Positions 9,426 through 18,303 are shown, counted from the first letter of the stretch. The stretch is DNA of 50,220 bases from Acidobacteriota bacterium (GCA_019639255.1 JAHBSF010000037.1:1-50220); one strand, 5' to 3'. Notes: generated from the sequence alone by a model not told the origin. Made by a program: numbers and translations.

Positions 9426-10433
9426 ATGAAAGCGATCGTCATCGAGGAGTTTCAAAAGCCGCTCGCGCTGCGCGACTTGCCGGCGCCGCATCTGAGAACT
9501 CCGTTCGACGTAATCGTCCGCATAGAGGCGTCGGGCGTGTGTCATACGGACCTGCACGCAGCCTCGGGCGACTGGAGTTCCAAACCGGCGCTGCCGCTGA
9601 TACCGGGACACGAAGGAGTCGGCAGGGTGGTCGAAGCAGGCGAGATGGCCGTACTCAGCGTCGGCGATCGCGTGGGCATCCCGTTTCTGCATTCATCCTG
9701 CGGCGCGTGCGAATACTGTCTTGGGGGAAACGAAAATCTGTGCCCCGCGCAGCAGATGACCGGTTTTACGGTGCCGGGCTGCCACGCCGAATTCGTCGCG
9801 GCCGATTCGCGCTTCACGGTAAAGATTCCCGATGCGCTCGATTCCAATGAAATCGCGCCGCATTTCTGCGCGGGCGTGACGACCTACCGCGCGGTGAAAA
9901 TCTCCGGCGCCGCGCCCGACAAAACCGTACTCATATCGGGTTTCGGCGGGTTAGGTCATTTCGCGCTTCAGTACGCCCGGCTGACCGGTGCGCGCACGAT
10001 CGTCGTAGACGTATCGGAAGAAAAGCTCGAAGCCGCGCGCCGTCTCGGCGCCGATGCGACGATCAACGCATCGGAAACCGACGTGCCGCGCGCAGTGCGA
10101 AAACTCGGCGGCGCGGATATTGTAATCGGCGCGGCTGCATCGTCAAAAGCGCTGCGCGGCGCTTTCGATGCGCTCAAGCGCGGCGGACGCCTCGTAGTCG
10201 TGGGGCTGCCGCCCGATGATCTCGCGGTGCCGGTGTTCAACCTCGTAGTCAAGGGCGTGGGCATTACGGGGTCGTATCTCGGCACGCGCAAGGATCTGCG
10301 CGAGGTGATCGATCTCGCCGCGCGCGGCCGCATCAAGTGCGAGTACACGACGGCGAAACTCGAAGACATCAACGATGTGTTCGATGAAATGAAGGCCGGC
10401 CGCATTCAGGGCCGCGTGGTTCTGAAAATCTGA
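9426..10433 (+). CDS. Zinc-dependent alcohol dehydrogenase (MDR family)
   Basis: A 335-residue medium-chain dehydrogenase, predicted to oxidise or reduce short alcohols and aldehydes with NAD(H) in the cytoplasm. The catalytic zinc ligands C39 (SGVCHTD), H62-E63 (GHEG) and C148 are present. So are all four structural zinc cysteines, C92, C95, C98 and C106. The Rossmann motif GFGGLG lies at 172-177. Length and motifs match the AdhA/AdhP type. GGGAGGG lies seven bases before the ATG. The gene stands alone, divergent from the subtilase and convergent with the M28 peptidase. Its stop directly abuts family A repeat copy c. Nothing in the neighbourhood indicates the natural substrate. Confidence 0.95.
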   Translation: MKAIVIEEFQKPLALRDLPAPHLRTPFDVIVRIEASGVCHTDLHAASGDWSSKPALPLIPGHEGVGRVVEAGEMAVLSVGDRVGIPFLHSSCGACEYCLGGNENLCPAQQMTGFTVPGCHAEFVAADSRFTVKIPDALDSNEIAPHFCAGVTTYRAVKISGAAPDKTVLISGFGGLGHFALQYARLTGARTIVVDVSEEKLEAARRLGADATINASETDVPRAVRKLGGADIVIGAAASSKALRGAFDALKRGGRLVVVGLPPDDLAVPVFNLVVKGVGITGSYLGTRKDLREVIDLAARGRIKCEYTTAKLEDINDVFDEMKAGRIQGRVVLKI

Positions 10434-10549
10434 AGAGAGATAACGGAACAAACGAAAATAAACGGAACAAACGGAAACAGACGGAACAACGGAAAGAATG
10501 GGCCTGTTCCGTTTGTTCCGTCTCTTTTCGTTTGTTCCGTTATCTCTCT
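10434..10549. repeat. Family A inverted repeat, copy c
   Basis: A long copy (about 116 bp) between convergent genes. The outer 47 bases on each side pair almost fully. It starts at the base after the alcohol dehydrogenase stop and ends inside the M28 gene, whose TAA (10540-10542) belongs to the right arm. The left arm has an additional repeat of ACGGAACAAACGGAAA. Confidence 0.9.
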
Positions 10550-12129
10550 TTTCGCGGTAGTTTTTCGTCGCGCATCGCCGCCTGATAAGCGAACACTGCG
10601 GCGACCGCGGCCATCTGCACCATTTCGTCGCGCTGCACGCGGTCGACTACATCCATATTCGAATGGTGCGTGCGCGAGTTGTATTCCAGCCGGTCCTGTA
10701 TGAACTGAAAACCGGGCAATCCCACCGCTTCAAATGCGACGTGATCCGTAGCGCCGACCGAGCGCGGCCCAACCATCGTCACGCCGAGATCGCGCACGGC
10801 CTCGATCCACTGCGAGAATATGCGTCCGGCTCCAGGATTGCCCTCGGCCCATATGCCGCGAATCATTCCCGTTCCGTTGTCGATGTTGAAATACGCCGCG
10901 AGCTTGTCGTAATCGGGCTTGCGCTCCATAGTCGAGGAGTCGGCGAAGTGCTGCCTTACGTAGGCGCGCGAACCAAGCAGTCCCTGTTCTTCTCCTCCCC
11001 AGAGCGCAATCCGGATTGTGCGCCGAGGTTTTGCGCCTACGGCCTTCAATATGCGCATGACTTCCATCATCGCGGCGCTGCCCGTTGCGTTGTCCGTAGC
11101 TCCGGTGCCCGCGTGATGCGAATCGAAATGCGCGCCTATCATGACTATTTCAGAGGCAAGATCCGTGCCCGGAATTTCCGCAATGAGGTTGAAGCCGTTC
11201 GGCGCGGTTTCGTCGTGGAAGCGCGCGCGTATGTCGAGTTCGACTTTTACGGGGACGCCCTTTTCGAGAATGCGGATCATGCGGTTGTAGTGTTCTACGG
11301 CGAGAGTAACGGTAGGCGGAACCTGTCCGGCGCGTTCGTCGCGCGGTCCGCCCGACTGCACGAAGATCGTGCCGCCGTCGGTGCGCTGCGTCACCCACGA
11401 CAGGTTGCTGCCGCCGGGCGAAGTGTCGCTGTCGCTGCCGCGATCGAATACGGCGGCGACGCCCTCGGCGAGCAGGAACTCCTGCAATCTGCGCTGCCAC
11501 ATCGCGCCGCGCCCTCTCGGCGCGTCCGGGTCATCGACTGCGCGCGCCGGAGGAATGGGCGTGGTTTCGGCCTCTTTCATATCGTTTTCATCCATTCGCA
11601 GGATCAGGCGGCCTTCGAGCATGCGCACGGCGCGCGCCGGTTGAACGAGCACTACGCGGCCGCGCAGTTTACCGCGATACTTCTCGAAATCGGCTTCGCT
11701 GCGCAGCGGCGCATAGACTACATCGGCCGTGACAAGCCCCTGCGTGCCCGGCGTCCACGACTTCGGATATCCGATCAGGGGCTGCACCTGCGGTTCGATC
11801 ATATGCGCGCTGAAGCGTTCGAGCGACCAGCCCTTGCCGAACATCCAGGTCTCTTCGTGAATGTTTGCAAGGCCCCATTCCCTGAACTTCTTCTGCGCCC
11901 ACTCGCTCGCCTGTTTGATGGTGGGCGATCCGGTAAGGCGCGGCCCGTATACGTCCGAGAGCCATGAAACGTGATCCATCACCTGCGAACGGCGCAGACC
12001 CTCGTCCTTGATCCTTGCAATCATCGCGTCATCGAGCCGCTCGATGACGGGTTGCTGTGCATAAACCGTCGCAGCGAGCAGACAAAATAACCCGATAATA
12101 CTCATCCAACCCCTTACCAGTCTCTTCAC
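10540..12129 (-). CDS. Exported M28-family zinc metallopeptidase with PA-like insert
   Basis: 529 residues. A signal peptide (1-25, ending VYAQQ) directs export. A PA-like region is inserted at about 130-310. The M28 core carries the expected di-zinc ligands: H334 (GAHFDS), D346 (TDNATG), the E380-E381 pair (WGGEEQGLLGS), D417 (NIDNGTG) and H488/H489 (THHSNMD). The family comprises aminopeptidases and carboxypeptidases, so periplasmic peptide degradation is likely; specificity cannot be read. The start is GTG with GGAGG seven bases upstream. The C-terminus KER and TAA stop come from the overlapping family A repeat (AAA GAG AGA TAA). The gene lies downstream of the FHA-PrsW gene with only a one-armed repeat between them, so read-through from the kinase operon is possible. 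Confidence 0.94.
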   Translation of the reverse strand: MKRLVRGWMSIIGLFCLLAATVYAQQPVIERLDDAMIARIKDEGLRRSQVMDHVSWLSDVYGPRLTGSPTIKQASEWAQKKFREWGLANIHEETWMFGKGWSLERFSAHMIEPQVQPLIGYPKSWTPGTQGLVTADVVYAPLRSEADFEKYRGKLRGRVVLVQPARAVRMLEGRLILRMDENDMKEAETTPIPPARAVDDPDAPRGRGAMWQRRLQEFLLAEGVAAVFDRGSDSDTSPGGSNLSWVTQRTDGGTIFVQSGGPRDERAGQVPPTVTLAVEHYNRMIRILEKGVPVKVELDIRARFHDETAPNGFNLIAEIPGTDLASEIVMIGAHFDSHHAGTGATDNATGSAAMMEVMRILKAVGAKPRRTIRIALWGGEEQGLLGSRAYVRQHFADSSTMERKPDYDKLAAYFNIDNGTGMIRGIWAEGNPGAGRIFSQWIEAVRDLGVTMVGPRSVGATDHVAFEAVGLPGFQFIQDRLEYNSRTHHSNMDVVDRVQRDEMVQMAAVAAVFAYQAAMRDEKLPRKER

Positions 12130-12142
12130 GGGCGAACCTCCA

Positions 12143-12190
12143 TTCCGTCTTTTCCGTCTTTTCCGTCTATTTTCGTCTGTTCCGTCATCT
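12143..12190. repeat. Family A one-armed copy d
   Basis: Only one arm orientation is present (CCGTCTATTTTCGTCTGTTCC then GTCATCTTC), with TTTTCCGTC repeated in tandem. It fills the gap between the M28 start and the FHA-PrsW stop, ending six bases from that stop. Confidence 0.7.
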
Positions 12191-12195
12191 TCTTT

Positions 12196-13644
12196 TCAAC
12201 CAACTTCGCCGCGCAGTGCAAACACTTCGGCCTGAAGCTGCGCAATCAACGGAAAGCTCTGCGTTTCGGTTCCGGCCGCAGCCGCGCGCGCCACGTGCCA
12301 GTGGCACAATCCGAGTTTTGCCGCCGAGCGCAGAAAACGCCTGCGCGCCTGCAACCGGCCCGGATGTCCGAAGGACTCGGCCAGCCATTTGCCCCGCCTT
12401 GCAAGCGAGGTCACGATTTCGAGTTGTTCGGGCGTAATCAATCCGCGGGCAACCTCGGCGCCGAGCGTTTGCTGCAAAATCCTGCGCTCGCGCCGCAACA
12501 GCCAGGCGATCCCCGCAAGCGTGCCTATAAACATCGGCATTTCGATGAATATGTAAAATGCAAAAAAACCCGCGCCCGCAAACAGCGCCGCCATATTCCA
12601 CATCGAATGCAGGAATACGGCTATAACGTAACCCGCCATCGGCGCGAGTATCTTCAACGCCTGATTGTGCGTCTCGCGCATAATGCCGAAGCCCGCGCCC
12701 GTCATCGCTGTAAACAACACGTGCGAGAACGGTGAAAACACGCCGCGCAGGATGAATGTTGCAAACAGCGCGCCCGCGCCGCCGCTTGTCAATGAGCGGC
12801 CGTAATAAAGAATGTTTTCAACCGTGGCAAAACCGAGCGCTACAACACCGGCGTAAACTATGCCGTCCACAACGCTGTCGAAATCGCGCCGGAACAGCAG
12901 CACGATCATCAGCACGCCCAGCCCCTTGGTGGCCTCCTCGATTACCGGCGCCGATACGATGGCCGTCAGCGCGTCCCCAGCTACAAGCCCGAACACCGAA
13001 TTGACGATCGACGAGACGAATACGGCGAAAAGCGCTCCGAAAGCGAAGGCGAAGGCGAGCGGCGTAAACGGTTCCGGATCGTAGCGGTCGAGCCACAGAA
13101 ACGCCGTCAGGTAAAGCACGGCCGGGACGAATGCTATCACCGCGCTCAGTATTGCAACCAGCGGGCCGAGGTCGAGCAATACCATGCTGCCCACGAAAAA
13201 CGACAATACCGCGCCGGCCGATACTGCGCATCCGGCGCGCAGCGTATTGGATTCGCGCCCCGTATCACGTTCGGGATCGTAGAGGCCGAAGCTGCGCACG
13301 GAATCGCGCAGTTCGTGCGTTTCGTGCGCGACGTGCGGCGTGGTTACGGCATCGATTTCTACGTAAATCTGCGGCCCTCCGGCGCCGAGTTCGATAACGT
13401 CGCCTGCGCTCAGCCGCGCCCGCTCTACGCGTTGCCCATTGACGTAGGTGCCGTTGAAGCTGCGGTAATCGGTTATGTAGAAGCCGTCGGGTGCGGCTTC
13501 TATGAGCGCGTGATGCGCTGATACGGTCGGATCGGTGAACTGCACCGAAGCGTCGGGGCCGCGCCCAAACAGGAGCCATCCGGTTTCCAGATGCAGTTCC
13601 TGCCCGGCGTTCGAGCCGCGATTGACGGTCAATCGAAGTTGCAT
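12196..13644 (-). CDS. FHA domain fused to PrsW-type intramembrane metalloprotease
   Basis: 482 residues. The N-terminal FHA domain (1-100) keeps the phosphothreonine-binding residues: G27-R28, S42, H45 and N64-G65. It is followed by a multi-helix membrane domain with the PrsW signatures: EE(236-237)xxK240 in APVIEEATKG, GFATVENILYY (E276, N277), H308 in SPFSHVLF and H346 in FLHSMWN. PrsW enzymes cut membrane proteins such as anti-sigma factors (known for Bacillus PrsW). A soluble tail (about 375-482) is of unknown role. The gene starts three bases after the stop of the kinase gene with no strong ribosome site, which implies translational coupling. FHA plus kinase in one operon suggests that phosphorylation recruits or controls the protease. 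The substrate is not identifiable, and no sigma/anti-sigma pair is nearby. Confidence 0.9.
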   Translation of the reverse strand: MQLRLTVNRGSNAGQELHLETGWLLFGRGPDASVQFTDPTVSAHHALIEAAPDGFYITDYRSFNGTYVNGQRVERARLSAGDVIELGAGGPQIYVEIDAVTTPHVAHETHELRDSVRSFGLYDPERDTGRESNTLRAGCAVSAGAVLSFFVGSMVLLDLGPLVAILSAVIAFVPAVLYLTAFLWLDRYDPEPFTPLAFAFAFGALFAVFVSSIVNSVFGLVAGDALTAIVSAPVIEEATKGLGVLMIVLLFRRDFDSVVDGIVYAGVVALGFATVENILYYGRSLTSGGAGALFATFILRGVFSPFSHVLFTAMTGAGFGIMRETHNQALKILAPMAGYVIAVFLHSMWNMAALFAGAGFFAFYIFIEMPMFIGTLAGIAWLLRRERRILQQTLGAEVARGLITPEQLEIVTSLARRGKWLAESFGHPGRLQARRRFLRSAAKLGLCHWHVARAAAAGTETQSFPLIAQLQAEVFALRGEVG

Positions 13645-13647
13645 TGA

Positions 13648-16600
13648 TTATCGTCTAACGCGCACTACGCGCAGACCCGTTTCGTCGTTGCTTCTGTCGG
13701 AAGGGAAGTAACCGCGATACCCGGGCCGACACCTGTCGGCCTTCGATCGCCAGCCTCCGCCGCGGATGACGCGCCCCGTATCGGGATCAGCCGTCGCCGG
13801 GCCTTCGGGGTTTTCTACCGGTGAGTTTTCGTAAGTCCGCGCGCTGTAGTTGTCGCTGCACCATTCAAAGACGTTTCCGAACATGTCGTAGATCGCCCAA
13901 CTGTTGGCAGTGCCGCGTCCGACCGCGCGCGGTCCGCCCTCGGTTTGCCCGTAAACCGCGAGGAAATCCAGATTCGCCGACTCCTGCTCCAAAGTCCCGG
14001 ATCGCGCGCAATACTCCCATTCGGCTTCGGTCGGCAGACGATACACATATTGATCTTTCATGCGCCCGGTCAACCGTTCGACGAAACTCACTGCATCCTG
14101 CCACGACACGTTTGTTACCGGCAGGTCGTCGCCCTTGAAACGGCTCGGATTGGCGCCGTCCATTACCTGCTTCCATTGGGATTGTGTGACCTCGTATTTT
14201 CCGATCTCGAAATTGCGCGTCAAAGTCACCTGATGCTCGGGCCGTTCGTCATCCTCGCGATCGTCGGCGCCCATCATGAAAGTACCGGCGCGGATCTGGG
14301 CAAATTCCATGCGTACGGGCGGAAGAGCGGGTTCGGACTCGCCCGCCTGATAGTAATACCATCCGGCGGCGATTGCGGCGGCAAACAGCAGGAATGCCGG
14401 AAACCAAAGAAAACGCCCGCGGCCGGATTTTTTCTCTCCGCCTTTTTCCGCTTCGGAAGCGTCCGCTATTTCTTCCGAATCCGCCCATACTACGGGCGAA
14501 GCCGCGCCCGGCACGGGTGCAAACAGATCCTCGTTGCGAAGCGTTGCGGGCGCATCGTCGTATACCGGCGTTACAGGCTGCACGGGCTGTAGGGGCGGCG
14601 CGGGGGCCGGCGTCATCCGGGAGGTAACCACCGATGGAGCAGAAACTATGGGCGTCGTTTTCTCAACCGGCGTTTCGATTGGGCCGGCGCTGCGATAATT
14701 ATCCGCCGGATCGGATTGACTCGGCGCAGGCGGCTCATCTGCGGCGGGAGGTCTGAAATGCCAGGAGCAAAGCTGTATGCGGGATTGATCGCCGAGCACG
14801 CGCTCGCCGAGCAGAACCAGCCCCTTGGCCGTGCCGTTCAACCGGCGCAGCGAATCCATGCGATCCACGGGCAGCAGTATCTGATCGGCCCCGGCGATAC
14901 GCATCACTTCGCGGGCGCGCGCAATCTCGGGCTGCGCAGCGCGCGCATCGGCTTCGGTCGATGATTCGCGCGGCAATATGGCGCCGACGAGTCCCATGCG
15001 CAATCCGAAATCGTCGAGCGTCGGATCGAGCCGCCAGCCGCGCGCCGCTTCCATCGCCACGCGCAAAGCCAGATCGCCCTGCTCCATAAAAATCAGCACC
15101 ACGCCGTCGCCCATCGGAACCCCGCGCACCAGACGCCTGCGGCTCGCATCGCGAAAACTCGGCGCACGCTCGATGAGCACCTGCAAACTCTCGGCCAGCC
15201 GCGCCGTATGCTCGCCCAGTTCCGGCAATACGCCGAGCGAAAGCACATCGGCAGGTTCGGGCCGCGGAATCTGCACCGTTTCCTTCACCCGATGCTGCAA
15301 ACCCGCAGTCAATCCGCTGCGCGGCGCCGGCGCGCCGGGTGCTGGAATGTCCGGTTCGGCGTATACCGATTCTGACGATTCCGAAGACTCTGAAGATTCC
15401 GGGGATTCCGGGGATTCCGAAGCTGCGTATGCTTCAGCCCCTTCAGCTTCCGCATACGCTTCCCCGGCTGCACCCACTGATTCACCCACTGATTCACTCA
15501 ACGATTCACTCAACGATTCACTCAACGATTCACTCGATGAATCATCCGACAATTCACCCGATAACTCAGGAGATAACTCATCCGACGAATCGCTCGACGA
15601 ATCGCTCAATGACTCAGGAGATAACTCAGGAGATAACTCAGGGGATAACTGAGCGGATAACTCAGGAGATAACTTACTGACGAGATCGCCGGTTCTGCGA
15701 AAACCGAGATCCGCCGCCTTCGGCGCCTCGTCCACATCATCGATATGCGTGGGCTCGCCGGAAAGCCGAGGATCGGCGTCATCGGCCGCGCTTGCGGACT
15801 CCGCGCGGGCATCGGGCGCAGGGAAATCGGAGCTTACGGCTTCTGTCATAGCGGTATTCAGCGCGCTACGCAGTTGTTCGGCCGAACCGAGGCGGTGTTC
15901 GCGTTCGAGGCTGAGCGCCGCATCCAGCGCCCGCGCAAACGATGCGGGAACCGTGCGGTTGATCTCGTCTATGGGCCGCAGCGGATCGGGCGCCTCGCGC
16001 AAACGCGCTTCGAGCCGTACAAGCGCGCTTTCCGGCACGCGGCCCGAAAGCAGTCTGTAGAAAGTCGCCGCCAGCGAATATATATCGCTCGCCTGATCCG
16101 TGCCCTGACGGCGCAGTTGTTCGAGCGGCGCGTAGCTCTCGGTGTATCCGGGGCGGCTGTGGCTGCGGTCGTAGCGTTTGGCCAGTCCGAAATCTATCAG
16201 GTATATGCGTCCGTGCGGCGTCAGTTTCAGGTTGCTCGGCTTTATGTCCCGGTGGATTATGGGCGGGTTGCAGGAGTGCAGATATTCGAGCGATTCGAGA
16301 ATCTGGTCGGCCCAGCCCGCAATTTCGCGAAACGACAGCGGCCTGCCGCGCTCGCGGGCCACGGCTTCGAGCTCCGGCCCCGGAATAAATTCCATTACGA
16401 GGTAATCCTCGCCGTCCTCCTCAAACAGGTCTATGACTTTGGGGAATCCGTGATGCGAAAGGCCGGCAAGCAGCCGCGCCTCCTGCACGAAGGCGTTGCG
16501 CGTCTCTTCGTTTACAAACAGCAATCGCTTGAGCGCAAGCGTGCCGCCGAGAAGAAGATCGCGCGCTTCGTATACGGTGCTGACTCCGCCCTGCGCGACT

Positions 16601-16653
16601 ACGCCGAGAATCTCGTACCGACCGTGCAGTATGGAGCCGATTTCAGGATTCAT
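13648..16653 (-). CDS. Membrane Ser/Thr kinase with cyclase-like and FGE-like domains
   Basis: 1001 residues. The cytoplasmic kinase domain (about 13-265) is intact: glycine loop QGGVSTV, K42, H134-R135-D136, N141 and D154-F155-G156. A Ser/Glu/Pro-rich linker (328-430) is built partly of 12-bp DNA repeats. Residues 475-632 look like a degenerate class III nucleotidyl cyclase fold (MGDGVVLIF, FGLRMGLVGA, GADQILLP) without the first metal-binding aspartate. After a Pro-rich stretch, a single membrane helix (748-769) leads to an extracytoplasmic FGE/SUMF1-like domain (781-1001: GTFMMGADD, RLPTEAEWEYCAR, IRGGGWRS). That domain has only one Cys near the end, not the FGE active pair, so ligand binding is likelier than catalysis. 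It is the first gene of a pair with FHA-PrsW; the upstream lectin gene ends 51 bases... further along on the same strand order, giving a possible three-gene unit. Confidence 0.92.
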   Translation of the reverse strand: MNPEIGSILHGRYEILGVVAQGGVSTVYEARDLLLGGTLALKRLLFVNEETRNAFVQEARLLAGLSHHGFPKVIDLFEEDGEDYLVMEFIPGPELEAVARERGRPLSFREIAGWADQILESLEYLHSCNPPIIHRDIKPSNLKLTPHGRIYLIDFGLAKRYDRSHSRPGYTESYAPLEQLRRQGTDQASDIYSLAATFYRLLSGRVPESALVRLEARLREAPDPLRPIDEINRTVPASFARALDAALSLEREHRLGSAEQLRSALNTAMTEAVSSDFPAPDARAESASAADDADPRLSGEPTHIDDVDEAPKAADLGFRRTGDLVSKLSPELSAQLSPELSPELSPESLSDSSSDSSDELSPELSGELSDDSSSESLSESLSESLSESVGESVGAAGEAYAEAEGAEAYAASESPESPESSESSESSESVYAEPDIPAPGAPAPRSGLTAGLQHRVKETVQIPRPEPADVLSLGVLPELGEHTARLAESLQVLIERAPSFRDASRRRLVRGVPMGDGVVLIFMEQGDLALRVAMEAARGWRLDPTLDDFGLRMGLVGAILPRESSTEADARAAQPEIARAREVMRIAGADQILLPVDRMDSLRRLNGTAKGLVLLGERVLGDQSRIQLCSWHFRPPAADEPPAPSQSDPADNYRSAGPIETPVEKTTPIVSAPSVVTSRMTPAPAPPLQPVQPVTPVYDDAPATLRNEDLFAPVPGAASPVVWADSEEIADASEAEKGGEKKSGRGRFLWFPAFLLFAAAIAAGWYYYQAGESEPALPPVRMEFAQIRAGTFMMGADDREDDERPEHQVTLTRNFEIGKYEVTQSQWKQVMDGANPSRFKGDDLPVTNVSWQDAVSFVERLTGRMKDQYVYRLPTEAEWEYCARSGTLEQESANLDFLAVYGQTEGGPRAVGRGTANSWAIYDMFGNVFEWCSDNYSARTYENSPVENPEGPATADPDTGRVIRGGGWRSKADRCRPGYRGYFPSDRSNDETGLRVVRVRR
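15491..15538. repeat. 12-bp tandem repeat inside kinase linker
   Basis: GATTCACTCAAC occurs three times in tandem, followed by one variant unit (GATTCACTCGAT), encoding SES-L repeats. A second 12-bp series (GGAGATAACTCA and variants) lies at about 15611-15673. The unit length keeps the frame, so slippage would lengthen or shorten the Ser/Glu linker without breaking the protein. Confidence 0.85.
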
Positions 16654-16703
16654 CTTTTCGCTGACTGATCACCCTTCGATCGCGGCGCGGCGCCATTACC
16701 GCC

Positions 16704-18158
16704 TCAGCGCGCCAGCCTCCATTCCTGATGCGCGGCATTCCTGCACGCGGCCAGCTCGACGCCTGCACCGTCCTTCTTGCTCTTTTCATCCACCGCCAGA
16801 CACTGTCCGCTTTTTACGTTCACGATCCGGTAATGCCTGCCGCCGCCGGGTTCGAGCCGCCACTTCTGATCGTCCTCGTTGCGCCATATCGCCTGGCGCA
16901 CCTTGCCGTCCGACGCGCCTTCGAGCACCTTGCCGCTGTGTTCGTTGATGATCGCAACGCGGCGCGGATCGAGTTGTACTACCTCCCAGCGCTGGTTCGC
17001 CTGACGCGCGTAGGTCCACTGCTGCACGGGAGCGCCGTCGTCTTTGCTCCAGCCCGCGACATCGATCGTCTTGTTGGATTTGCGATTGAGTATCGGCCCG
17101 AAAAATTCGGTTGTGCCCGCAGGCCGGCTCGCACGCTCGCGCGCCGCAGAGACGTGCCTGCCCTTGGGAAAAAGTTCGAGATACTTCTGAAAATCCGCCG
17201 GATCGCGGCTCTTCTCTATCTTCGCCCACTGCATCTCGTCCCTCAGGGAATCGATGCGCTCCGAGGCTTCGGAAGCGTAGTTCCCGCTCGGGTACTCCTT
17301 CAGATATTTCTCAATATCCTCAGGATCCCGGCTGTTTCCCACTCGCCGCCACAACTGTTCCTCGCGCAGCGTCTTTACCTTTTCTTCAGCCTCCGCCGCA
17401 TATTTCCCACCCGGATAATCCTTCAAATACCGCTCAAACAAACCCGGTTCGGTCCCGCCCTGAATCGCCTTCCACGCAGTATCCTCCCCCTGCCCGATGC
17501 CTTCGAGCCTGGCTTCGGCTTCGGCCTTGTACCGGCCCGGATACCTGCCCGCAGCGACTTCCTTCAGATAGAAGGTGAAAGCCTCGGCCTCCGAACTGCT
17601 CTCCATACGCTTCCAGTACTCGGTTTCATCCCGCAGCATTTTGGCGCGCTGCCGCGCTTCTGCGGCGTATTTGCCCTGCGGATACTGTTTCAGATAGTTC
17701 TCGAACGGTTCGGGTTCGGACAGATCCCTGATCGTATCCCAGAGTTGCTGCTCGGCGGCGGGCCTCGGCGGCGGAGCGGGCCGAGTGGTTCCGGAAGTCG
17801 GGGGATTGCGGCGCGGCGGCGGAGTCTCGCGCGGAGTTTCGCGCCTGGTTTCGCGTGGAGTTTCGCGTGGAGTCTCGCGTGGAGTCTCGCGCGGGGCTTC
17901 GAGTTCGCGAATGCGCTGTCTGGCCCTCGCCGCTTCGGGACAATCCGAATAACGATCCGCAAACGCCTGCAACCGCGCCTTGTCCCTGCTCGTGGAGACT
18001 TGCGCCCATTCCTTCGTTGCATCCTTGCAATCGGCGAATACGCCCGTCGCCGTCGCCGCGCACACAATCAACATCGCAGCCGAAACGCGCAAGGCCGCGC
18101 ACACGGCGCGCAATGCCGGACGCAATGGGCCGCCTGATTGTTCGATTATCGCCCGCAT
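16704..18158 (-). CDS. Exported repeat protein with C-terminal ricin-type lectin domain
   Basis: 484 residues. A hydrophobic signal segment (about 18-42) ends at VFADC. The Cys could allow lipidation, though the match is weak. An Ala/Arg-rich repeat unit is followed by a low-complexity PRET stretch (89-115) encoded by short direct repeats. Five units of about 43 residues (138-345) follow, each with W, YLK.YP.GKYA.EA: a TPR/Sel1-like alpha-helical repeat. Residues 352-484 form a ricin-type beta-trefoil with three QxW-type motifs (QQWTYA, QKWRLE, QEWRLA), probably binding carbohydrate. The start at 18158 has AGGA eight bases upstream and places the signal first; a longer frame runs on through a one-armed repeat and is rejected. 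It lies upstream of the kinase gene on the same strand and could share its transcript. It may recognise extracellular glycan. Confidence 0.85.
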   Translation of the reverse strand: MRAIIEQSGGPLRPALRAVCAALRVSAAMLIVCAATATGVFADCKDATKEWAQVSTSRDKARLQAFADRYSDCPEAARARQRIRELEAPRETPRETPRETPRETRRETPRETPPPRRNPPTSGTTRPAPPPRPAAEQQLWDTIRDLSEPEPFENYLKQYPQGKYAAEARQRAKMLRDETEYWKRMESSSEAEAFTFYLKEVAAGRYPGRYKAEAEARLEGIGQGEDTAWKAIQGGTEPGLFERYLKDYPGGKYAAEAEEKVKTLREEQLWRRVGNSRDPEDIEKYLKEYPSGNYASEASERIDSLRDEMQWAKIEKSRDPADFQKYLELFPKGRHVSAARERASRPAGTTEFFGPILNRKSNKTIDVAGWSKDDGAPVQQWTYARQANQRWEVVQLDPRRVAIINEHSGKVLEGASDGKVRQAIWRNEDDQKWRLEPGGGRHYRIVNVKSGQCLAVDEKSKKDGAGVELAACRNAAHQEWRLAR

Positions 18159-18257
18159 CTGTGATCCTGACTGATGAACAAATGACGCGTGCAAGGGGAC
18201 GACGCGACATAAAGGATTATATGGCCCGCGCCGCTGAGGGGTCAAACCCGAGGGCAA

Positions 18258-18303
18258 AGAGAGATAACGGAACAAACGGAAATAGACGAAACAAACGGAA
18301 AAG
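18258..18303. repeat. Family A one-armed copy e in a divergent promoter region
   Basis: A single arm (AGAGAGATAACGGAACAAAC onward) without a matching second arm. It lies in the 248-base gap between the divergent lectin-protein and zinc-ribbon kinase-like genes. It is one of only two copies at gene 5' ends. I see no clear promoter boxes in this gap. Confidence 0.8.

Noticed and set aside
10663-11967. 434-codon plus-strand frame opposite the M28 peptidase
   Set aside because: It is a high-GC antisense shadow; the M28 frame has signal peptide and all metal ligands.
13651-13760. Diversity-generating retroelement variable region at the end of the FGE-like domain
   Set aside because: FGE-like tails are common DGR targets, but the window has no reverse transcriptase or template repeat and the tail is not rich in AAC/AAT codons.
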